NCBI GenBank assembly: GCA_002316835.1 | Contig: DCEG01000025.1 | Coordinates: 1 to 8,094 of the forward strand | DNA: 8,094 bases | Reading direction: 5' to 3' | Source of the DNA: Bacteroidales bacterium UBA1035 | GTDB taxonomy: Bacteria > Bacteroidota > Bacteroidia > Bacteroidales > Dysgonomonadaceae | Shown here: positions 1-5,481 of the stretch, piece after piece | How positions within the stretch are numbered: the first letter of the stretch is position 1 | How the letters are laid out: each line of letters begins with the position of its first letter | Program-made: the position numbers and the translations under genes | The notes under the pieces: generated by a model | Told to the model about the DNA's origin: nothing | What the model saw: the letters and a program-made list of their open reading frames with translations, nothing else | The model's database searches: none

Positions 1-287
1 AACTGAATGGTAATTTCTCTAATATTTTTAGAAGTACAATTATGCTGTTCCCAAACATGCTCTAAATCTGTTCCGGCGATCAGCGTTAAATCATATTTTC
101 CTATAACTTCCACTGAGTCACCGACTATTCGTCTTACACCCTCAGCATTTTCAATATAGTTTATTTCATATTCGCTGTGCGAATGTAAGGGATAGGTAAA
201 TTCTGTCTTTCTCCTATCCACTACATAAAAGCAATCCTTATCTGATAACGGCGTTATTTCTCTAATAAAATGATGAGTAGAAGTCAT
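1..287 (-). CDS. AraC-type transcriptional regulator, N-terminal part (runs off left edge)
   Basis: I translated this on the minus strand from the ATG at 287-285. It is open for 95 codons to the window edge, so the C-terminus, where the helix-turn-helix DNA-binding domain would lie, is not visible. The protein starts MTSTHHFIREITPL and contains YPLHSHSEYEINYIENAEG (residues 32-50) followed by RRIVGDSVEVIG and LIAGTDLEHVWE. The H35-x-H37-x3-E41 spacing and the later GDSVE and LEHVW segments match the cupin-like sensor domain of Bacteroidetes AraC-family regulators. Its ligand is unknown; sugars or other small molecules are usual for the family. It is divergent from the ptb-buk pair with about 340 bp between, so it could regulate that pair, but most of its neighbourhood is outside the window. 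Family call is good at the level of the sensor domain; AraC assignment depends on the unseen C-terminus. Confidence 0.8.
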   Translation of the reverse strand, partial: MTSTHHFIREITPLSDKDCFYVVDRRKTEFTYPLHSHSEYEINYIENAEGVRRIVGDSVEVIGKYDLTLIAGTDLEHVWEQHNCTSKNIREITIQ

Positions 288-304
288 TTTCTTGTTATTT
301 TTCT

Positions 305-336
305 CAAAAATAATACTTTTTTTACACATTTAACAA
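305..336 (-). promoter_or_regulatory. Candidate Bacteroidetes-type promoter of the AraC-type gene
   Basis: On the minus strand, TATTTTTG (312-305) matches the Bacteroidetes -7 consensus TAnnTTTG exactly. A TTG at 336-334 lies 21 bp upstream, in the usual spacing for the -33 TTTG element. Transcription would start roughly ten bases before the ATG at 287, a short leader. The A/T-rich context makes chance matches possible. Confidence 0.45.
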
Positions 337-593
337 TTCATATTTAATATTTATGTGGTTTTATCATTTTTAAGCAACCTATATTTTATGATTATCCTAA
401 TGTTCCGATCTTCAGCAAACAAAATAAATTCTGCTTATAACTTTGAGTGAAAATATTCTTCAATTAAAAAAACTTGTACTAAAAACATGGTGTTGACTAA
501 AGTTGCACAAAGATTATAGACATTTGTAAACAAAGTTTTGTCATAATTCCAACAAAAAATTAATTTCATACTATTATCTTCTTTTTTTTTTGT

Positions 594-600
594 TATTTTG
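594..600 (+). promoter_or_regulatory. Candidate -7 element for ptb-buk
   Basis: TATTTTG followed by C lies 28 bases before the ATG at 629. It is one base short of the TAnnTTTG consensus, and no good -33 TTTG is seen at the expected distance. Its placement still argues that translation begins at 629 and not at the in-frame TTG at 590, which would lie upstream of the transcript start. Confidence 0.35.
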
Positions 601-628
601 CGTGGAAATCCTTTTAATAATACTTTTT

Positions 629-1516
629 ATGATTCACAAACTGTCTGAACTTACAGAAAAAGCGAAGAACAAACCCAAACGAAAAATCGCAGTAGCAGCG
701 GCAGAAGACGATCCGGTATTAAAATCGCTCAAGGCGGTAATGAAAGACGGAATTGTCACTCCTGTGCTTATTGGTGATAAAGTCGAAATAGGAAGAATGG
801 CACAATCCATTGGTTTCGATTTGAGCGATATTGAAATTATTCACAACGACAAAGGTGCCGAGGAATCGGCAAAAATAGCCGTTTCATTGGTGAAAAACGG
901 TGAAGCTGATATTCTTATGAAAGGTTTTATCAGTACGGGGACTCTACTGAAAGCCGTTCTCGATAAAGAAACCGGCCTACGCAAAGGAGACACCCTCAGT
1001 CATGTGTCTTTTTTCGAATCGCCGTACTATCATAAACTTCTATGTGTAACGGATGTAGCTATGAACATAGCTCCCGATTTAGATACCAAAGTGCATATCG
1101 TAAAAAACGCCGTTGAGGCTTGTCATAAAATTGGGATAACTCTACCCAAAGTGGCTGTGACAGCCGCCGTGGAAACCGTTAATCCAAAAATGGAAGCTAC
1201 TGTTCATGCAGCAGAACTAAAAAAAATGCAGTGGAAGGGATGTATCGTGGATGGACCGTTTGCTATTGACATCGCTATCGATAAAGAATCTGCCATGCAC
1301 AAAGGCATTGTAAGTGAAGTTGCGGGAGATTGCGATATTCTTCTTATGCCCGATATTGAAGCCGGAAATATATTCTACAAGGCGCTGAATTTTCTGGGAG
1401 GTGCCATCTCTGCAGCTGTAATTATGGGCGCTACGGTTCCTATCGTACTTACATCGCGCTCCGATTCTGAGATTAGCAAGATGCTCTCAATCGCTTTAGC
1501 AGCAGCAATGGACTAA
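629..1516 (+). CDS. ptb: Phosphate butyryltransferase (phosphotransbutyrylase)
   Basis: The 295-residue protein moves a butyryl (or related acyl) group from CoA to phosphate, giving acyl-phosphate for the kinase encoded next door; it acts in the cytoplasm. It is full length for the phosphate acetyl/butyryltransferase family. Family segments in order: VAAAEDDPVL (22-31), ADILMKGFISTGTLLKAVL (93-111), LRKGDTLSHVS (117-127), TDVAMNIAPD (141-150), VDGPFAID (207-214), LLMPDIEAGN (238-247) and PIVLTSRSDS (271-280). I chose the ATG at 629 over the in-frame TTG at 590: the extra 13 residues are hydrophobic and unlike the family, and they overlap a probable -7 element. The following buk gene is 55 bp downstream on the same strand, the classic ptb-buk order. 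Ptb enzymes often accept isobutyryl- and isovaleryl-CoA, so butyrate need not be the only substrate. Confidence 0.95.
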   Translation: MIHKLSELTEKAKNKPKRKIAVAAAEDDPVLKSLKAVMKDGIVTPVLIGDKVEIGRMAQSIGFDLSDIEIIHNDKGAEESAKIAVSLVKNGEADILMKGFISTGTLLKAVLDKETGLRKGDTLSHVSFFESPYYHKLLCVTDVAMNIAPDLDTKVHIVKNAVEACHKIGITLPKVAVTAAVETVNPKMEATVHAAELKKMQWKGCIVDGPFAIDIAIDKESAMHKGIVSEVAGDCDILLMPDIEAGNIFYKALNFLGGAISAAVIMGATVPIVLTSRSDSEISKMLSIALAAAMD

Positions 1517-1571
1517 TCAGTGTTCGATTATGAAAAAACTAATTTTACCTAATACTTAAAACGTTACTATT

Positions 1572-2651
1572 ATGGACAATCAACCTCGAATCCTGGCCAT
1601 TAACCCAGGTTCAACATCCACTAAAATTGCGGTTTACAAAGGCGACACTGTGGTCTTTCTGAAAACTATTCGTCACTCGGCCGAAGAGTTAAGTCATTTC
1701 AAAAAAATAGCTGACCAGTACGAATACCGCAAAAACATTATCTATAACGAATTGAAGAATGCTGAAATCCGATTAGATCTTATCCGTATCGTTGTCGGAC
1801 GCGGAGGAATTGTAAAACCCATTGCCTCGGGAGTTTACAGGGTAAACGAAGAAATGAAAAAAGACCTCATTGAAGCAAAAAGAGGAGAACACGCCAGCAA
1901 TTTGGGAGCATTAATTGCTGACGACATAGCGAAACAGCTTCCCTCCGCGGAAGCATACATTGCTGATCCGGTGGTTGTCGATGAACTTGAGCCTATCGCC
2001 AGATATTCTGGTCATCCGCTTTTCGAAAGAGTTTCTCTTTTCCACGCACTCAACCAAAAGGCCATTGCCCGCGCTCACGCCAAATCCGTTATGAGAAAAT
2101 ATGAAGATATGGATCTCATCGTAGCACATTTGGGTGGCGGAATATCAGTGGGGGTACATCATAAAGGTCGTGTTATTGACGTAAATCAGGCTCTCGATGG
2201 CGACGGACCAATCTCGCCGGAACGTTCAGGCACCCTTCCTGTGGGTGAGCTTCTGAGAATGGCCTTCAGTGGTAAATACACTTACGATGAAATGAAATCG
2301 ATGGTGGTTGGGAAAGGAGGCTTATATGCCTACACCGGCCTCAATAACGCTTACGAGGTTGAAAAAGCCGCTCAAGCGGGAAACAAGAAATGCTACGATG
2401 TTCTGGAGGCAATGGCCTACCAAACCGCAAAAGAGATCGGTGCATTTTCAACCGTTCTGAAAGGCGATGTTGATGCTATTCTTATAACAGGAGGAATGGC
2501 GAACAGTAAATGGTTCAGCAATTTAATAATCGAACGTATTCACAAAATCGCTCCGGTTTATGTTTATCCCGGAGAAGATGAAATGAAAGCCCTTGCAGAA
2601 AATGGTGCACTTATTTTAAGTGGTGAAATTGAACCGAAAGAATACGTTTAG
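1572..2651 (+). CDS. buk: Butyrate kinase
   Basis: The 359-residue enzyme transfers the phosphate of butyryl-phosphate to ADP, releasing butyrate and ATP; it is the last, energy-conserving step of the Ptb-Buk route. It belongs to the acetokinase/ASKHA superfamily and has the usual length. Visible motifs: the first phosphate-binding loop AINPGSTSTKIAVY (9-22), VGRGG (75-79), ADPVVVDELEPIAR (131-144), FHALNQKAIARAHA (157-170), the second phosphate loop VAHLGGGISVGVH (184-196), LDGDGPISPERSGTLP (208-223), and the adenosine-site ILITGGMANS (303-312). The ATG at 1572 puts the phosphate loop at the position usual for the family. It probably shares a transcript with ptb, since the 55-bp gap has no terminator, and transcription should stop at the hairpin at 2674-2712. 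Branched-chain acyl-phosphates are plausible alternative substrates. Confidence 0.96.
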   Translation: MDNQPRILAINPGSTSTKIAVYKGDTVVFLKTIRHSAEELSHFKKIADQYEYRKNIIYNELKNAEIRLDLIRIVVGRGGIVKPIASGVYRVNEEMKKDLIEAKRGEHASNLGALIADDIAKQLPSAEAYIADPVVVDELEPIARYSGHPLFERVSLFHALNQKAIARAHAKSVMRKYEDMDLIVAHLGGGISVGVHHKGRVIDVNQALDGDGPISPERSGTLPVGELLRMAFSGKYTYDEMKSMVVGKGGLYAYTGLNNAYEVEKAAQAGNKKCYDVLEAMAYQTAKEIGAFSTVLKGDVDAILITGGMANSKWFSNLIIERIHKIAPVYVYPGEDEMKALAENGALILSGEIEPKEYV

Positions 2652-2673
2652 TTCTAAAATTTAATCCTTTAAC

Positions 2674-2712
2674 AAAACCGTCTGACAATGTATTTACTGT
2701 TAGGCGGTTTTT
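2674..2712 (+). terminator. Intrinsic terminator of the ptb-buk operon
   Basis: Arm 2674-2687 (AAAACCGTCTGACA) pairs along its full 14 bp with 2698-2711 (TGTTAGGCGGTTTT), allowing two G-U pairs, around a 10-base loop. The 3' arm ends in a T5 run (2708-2712). It begins 22 bases after the buk stop codon. Its 3' side lies only a few bases before the -7 element of the next gene. Confidence 0.85.
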
Positions 2713-2714
2713 CG

Positions 2715-2722
2715 TAAATTTG
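2715..2722 (+). promoter_or_regulatory. Promoter -7 element of the ATP-grasp-like gene
   Basis: TAAATTTG followed by C matches the Bacteroidetes -7 consensus TAnnTTTG exactly, 14 bases before the ATG at 2737. No clear -33 TTTG is present; TTTA at 2693-2696 is the closest, inside the loop of the preceding terminator. A start about seven bases downstream would leave a leader of under ten bases. Confidence 0.55.
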
Positions 2723-2736
2723 CACCAGAAATCAAT

Positions 2737-3909
2737 ATGTATCTTTTCAATCCCGATAATGATCTGGCGTTAGCCAATTTCAGTGCTAACTACACGCCCC
2801 CGGCTTCTGCACTGAAAATTGCGGAGGATCTGGCTGTTTTGCCTGTCTGGTATGCGCCAAACAACTCCAAAATAATTGCTGAAAGAACAGAGAACGAGAA
2901 GTTTTTATCGGATTTGAAAGAATTATTTGCTATAGAAAGCGCTCTTATCTCTTTTGCCGACATTTCACATTTTTCACAGGAAAAAATTATTCCGTGGGGA
3001 TGGAATCCGGCGTTGAGAAAGAAATTACTGGAAGCAGGAGTATCGGAAGACAGTTTATTTTCGGTGCAAGAGTTGAAGCAACTGCGCATTGATTCGGGTA
3101 GACAGAACGCGATACGTATTTTAAATGAGCTCAAGGCTGAAAACAGTGAGTTTTGCGGAGAATCACATTTTTTTTCAACTATTGACGAAGTATTGAAATT
3201 TTTATCATCACGAAACGGAGATAAAGTACTAAAAATGCCTAATTCGGGAAGTGGAAAAGGGTTAGTTTGGATTTTCGGTGAAATCACCGACAAACAAACC
3301 GATTGGTGCCGACGTGTGATTCGCGAACAAGGTGGTGTGGTCGCCGAACCTGTTCTTAAAAAAGTTCAGGATTTTGCCGTGGAATTTGAAATAACGAATG
3401 GAAGAACAGAGTTTATTGGATATTCGTTGTTTCGATCGGCAGCTTCAGGCGCGTATATGGGCAACTTCTTAATGTCCGATACCGATATCGAAAAGATATT
3501 GTCAAAATTTGTGGATGTAAAACTGTTACTGCAACTTCAGAAATCCCTCACGAAAAGGTTATCACAACAGTTCCCAGCATATTCCGGAAATTTGGGAGTT
3601 GATATGATGATTTGCCAAACCGAGAAAGGTTTTCAAATCCAGCCTTGTGTAGAAATTAATCTTAGAATGAATATGGGACTTGTCGCCCATATTTTTTACA
3701 ACCGATTTGTAAAAAACAGTTCAACAGGAGAATTTGTTGTTGATTATTTCAAGAGACAAGGCGATGCATTGATTTTTCAACAGAAAATGCTAAAAGACTT
3801 TCCACTTGTCGTTGAAAACGGTAAAATTAAATTGGGATATTTGAATTTAACACCTGTTGCTGAGCAAACGCAATATGTAGCGTGGGTAGTTATTGAAAAA
3901 CCCGTCTGA
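2737..3909 (+). CDS. Conserved ATP-grasp-like protein of unknown function
   Basis: This 390-residue protein resembles a conserved hypothetical family of Bacteroidales that begins MYLFNPDNDLALANFSANYTPP. The middle and C-terminal parts look like an ATP-grasp fold: KMPNSGSGKG (166-175) resembles the flexible glycine-rich ATP lid, VVAEPVLKKVQDFAVEF (201-217) resembles the hinge and following strand, GVDMM (287-291) precedes the active site, and VEINLRMNMG (305-314) carries an E306-x-N308 pair typical of the Mg2+-binding end of these enzymes. ATP-grasp proteins usually join a carboxylate to an amine or thiol through an acyl-phosphate; the substrate here cannot be told. No signal peptide or membrane segment is seen, so it is probably cytoplasmic. 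It is a single-gene unit with its own promoter element and terminators on both sides. The stop codon lies inside the downstream terminator stem. The ATP-grasp call rests on motifs read by eye. Confidence 0.75.
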   Translation: MYLFNPDNDLALANFSANYTPPASALKIAEDLAVLPVWYAPNNSKIIAERTENEKFLSDLKELFAIESALISFADISHFSQEKIIPWGWNPALRKKLLEAGVSEDSLFSVQELKQLRIDSGRQNAIRILNELKAENSEFCGESHFFSTIDEVLKFLSSRNGDKVLKMPNSGSGKGLVWIFGEITDKQTDWCRRVIREQGGVVAEPVLKKVQDFAVEFEITNGRTEFIGYSLFRSAASGAYMGNFLMSDTDIEKILSKFVDVKLLLQLQKSLTKRLSQQFPAYSGNLGVDMMICQTEKGFQIQPCVEINLRMNMGLVAHIFYNRFVKNSSTGEFVVDYFKRQGDALIFQQKMLKDFPLVVENGKIKLGYLNLTPVAEQTQYVAWVVIEKPV

Positions 3910-3934
3910 CCGATGAACGGTCTGATGGGTTTTT
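3896..3934. terminator. Bidirectional terminator between convergent genes
   Basis: Arm 3896-3912 (AAAAACCCGTCTGACCG) pairs with 3918-3934 (CGGTCTGATGGGTTTTT) over 17 positions with one G-U pair and one T-T mismatch, around a 5-base loop. The T5 tract at 3930-3934 serves the plus strand and the A5 tract at 3896-3900 gives a U-tract on the minus strand, so the stem can end both the ATP-grasp-like gene and the M20 peptidase gene. The last four codons and TGA stop (3907-3909) of the upstream gene are within or beside the first arm. Confidence 0.85.
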
Positions 3935-3964
3935 AACTCTATGCTCAAAGCCCCACGCCCTTCG

Positions 3965-5335
3965 CTATTTCATCTCTTCCACAAAATATTTGTAGAATAG
4001 GGGGATGGTTCTGATACCGTTATAAAACTGCTCCAAAGGATAGTTTTCGTTGGGTGAATGAATAGCGTCAGAGCCCAAGCCAAAGCCCATCAGCACGGAT
4101 TTTATACCAAGAATTTCTTCAAACGTGGCAATAATCGGAATACTTCCACCCGAACGAACAGGAACCGGAACTTTCCCGTACACATCCGTATAAGCTTTTT
4201 CTGCCGCCTTGTAGGCCGGCAGATCAATCGGACAAACATACGATGGCCCACCGTGCAGGTATTCTACTTTCACTTTCACCGATTTCGGTGCGATACTTTC
4301 GAAATACTTCACAAACAGTTTAGCAATCTTGTTGTGGTCTTGATTGGGAACCAATCGGGTACTGATTTTAGCATACGCTTTGGATGGGAGCACTGTTTTT
4401 GCACCTTCACCCGTATAACCGCCCCATATACCGCATACATCAAAAGTAGGACGAATACCCGTACGTTCGTTAGTGCTATATCCTTTTTCGCCAAAAACTT
4501 CTTTTATATCCAGCGATTTTTTATATTCTTGCAACGAGAATGGTGCCTTAGCCATCATATTCCTTTCCTTTCGGGATACTTCCAGCACATCGTCATAAAA
4601 TCCGGGAATCAAAATTTCACCATCTTCATCCGTTGTTTGTGCGATCATTTTTGCCAATACATTGATGGGGTTAGCTACCGCACCGCCAAAAAGTCCCGAA
4701 TGTAAATCTTTATTTGGGCCAGTAACTTCCACCTGCCAATACGCCAATCCACGCAAACCGGTAGTAACGGAAGGAACATCGGGAGCAATCATCGATGTAT
4801 CCGAAACCAAAATCACATCGGCTTGAAGCATTTTTTTATGTTTCTTGCAGAATTTAGGTAAGCTGGGTGAACCCACTTCTTCCTCTCCTTCAATCAGAAA
4901 TTTTACGTTGCAATTCAGTTTATTCGACTTCACTAAATATTCAAACGCTTTAGCGTGCATAAATCCCTGACCTTTATCGTCATCGGCACCGCGCGCCCAT
5001 ATTTTTCCATCTTTCACCACAGGCTCAAACGGATCGGTTTTCCATAAATCGATCGGGTCAACAGGCATAACGTCCATATGACCGTAAACCATTACGGTTG
5101 GCGCTTTCGGGTCAATTATTTTTTCGCCGTAGGTTACCGGATTACCATCGGTTTCATACACCTCGGCTTTATCGGCTCCGGCAGCCAACAGAATTTCTTT
5201 CCATTTTTCGGCAGCGCGATACATATCGGATTTGTGTTCGGGTAATGACGAGATGGATGGGATTCGAATCAACTCGAAAAGTTCGTCTAAAAATCGTTGT
5301 TTGTGGGTGTCAACGTAGTTGTTAATTTCCTGCAT
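3965..5335 (-). CDS. M20-family metallopeptidase (dipeptidase, CNDP/DapE-like)
   Basis: The 456-residue cytoplasmic enzyme should cleave dipeptides or related amides with two zinc ions. All the family's metal and catalytic residues are visible: H86 and D88 in VYGHMDV, D119 in ARGADDDKG, the general base and ligand E152-E153 in EGEEEVGS, D179 in LVSDTSM, and H426 in SDAIHSPNE near the C-terminus. LHSGLFGGAVANP (211-223) opens the dimerisation (lid) domain, with H212 as the probable oxyanion residue. The length fits the carnosinase-like M20 branch. I chose the ATG at 5335: the in-frame ATG at 5395 would add 20 residues that are not part of the family and overlap a candidate promoter. The gene is convergent with the ATP-grasp-like gene, 55 bp away, and divergent from the lipoprotein peptidase gene. 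The exact peptide preference is unknown. Confidence 0.92.
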   Translation of the reverse strand: MQEINNYVDTHKQRFLDELFELIRIPSISSLPEHKSDMYRAAEKWKEILLAAGADKAEVYETDGNPVTYGEKIIDPKAPTVMVYGHMDVMPVDPIDLWKTDPFEPVVKDGKIWARGADDDKGQGFMHAKAFEYLVKSNKLNCNVKFLIEGEEEVGSPSLPKFCKKHKKMLQADVILVSDTSMIAPDVPSVTTGLRGLAYWQVEVTGPNKDLHSGLFGGAVANPINVLAKMIAQTTDEDGEILIPGFYDDVLEVSRKERNMMAKAPFSLQEYKKSLDIKEVFGEKGYSTNERTGIRPTFDVCGIWGGYTGEGAKTVLPSKAYAKISTRLVPNQDHNKIAKLFVKYFESIAPKSVKVKVEYLHGGPSYVCPIDLPAYKAAEKAYTDVYGKVPVPVRSGGSIPIIATFEEILGIKSVLMGFGLGSDAIHSPNENYPLEQFYNGIRTIPLFYKYFVEEMK

Positions 5336-5362
5336 AATTAATTTAGTTTTAGGGTTTGGATG

Positions 5363-5396
5363 TAAAACTACAAAAAAATTTGCTCCTGACTTCAAA
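5363..5396 (-). promoter_or_regulatory. Candidate promoter of the M20 peptidase gene
   Basis: On the minus strand, TAGTTTTA (5370-5363) matches seven of eight positions of TAnnTTTG, and TTTG (5396-5393) lies 22 bp upstream, one base over the usual -33 spacing. The transcript would begin about 20 bases before the ATG at 5335, which supports that start over the longer one. Confidence 0.4.
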
Positions 5397-5443
5397 TCCG
5401 GTTACTTTTTATGTGTTAATAAAATTATTTTCTTGTTTTTAAT

Positions 5444-5451
5444 TACCTTTG
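5444..5451 (+). promoter_or_regulatory. Promoter -7 element of the lipoprotein metallopeptidase gene
   Basis: TACCTTTG followed by C is an exact match to TAnnTTTG. It lies 30 bases before the ATG at 5482, so transcription would begin near 5458. No convincing -33 TTTG is seen upstream. The same eight bases recur before the nlpE-like gene at 7577. Confidence 0.55.
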
Positions 5452-5481
5452 CAATATCTTAATTTATTAAACGTGAAAAAG

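Larger units (their letters stand above)
288..628. other. Divergent intergenic region between the AraC-type gene and ptb
   Basis: This 341-bp A/T-rich stretch holds no convincing gene on either strand. Besides the two promoter candidates listed separately, it contains a -7-like TAACTTTG at 438-445 (plus) with no clear -33 partner, and an E. coli-like pair TTGACT (493-498) and TATAGA (515-520) with a 16-bp spacer, which the Bacteroidetes primary sigma factor is not expected to use. Short inverted repeats TTTGT-aa-ACAAA-gt-TTTGT run from 523 to 541, and ACAAAG occurs at 507-512 and again at 530-535, 23 bp apart. A T10 run lies at 582-591. Some of these may be regulator sites for ptb-buk, but that is inference. 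Confidence 0.5.

Noticed and set aside
493..520. E. coli-like -35/-10 pair TTGACT and TATAGA with a 16-bp spacer
   Set aside because: The Bacteroidetes primary sigma factor recognises TTTG and TAnnTTTG elements, and A/T-rich DNA yields such matches by chance. It is mentioned only in the intergenic entry.
1530..1559. Nine-codon frame MKKLILPNT between ptb and buk, possible leader peptide
   Set aside because: It is too short to tell from chance in A/T-rich DNA, and there is no attenuator hairpin before buk to go with it.
2790..3293. Minus-strand frame of 167 codons opposite the ATP-grasp-like gene
   Set aside because: The composition is serine- and phenylalanine-rich and low in complexity, as expected of an antisense shadow, and there is no promoter or family match.
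4058..4705. Plus-strand frame of 215 codons opposite the M20 gene
   Set aside because: The opposite strand has a full M20 peptidase with all metal ligands. This frame gives a protein rich in F, R, H and T with no recognisable domain.
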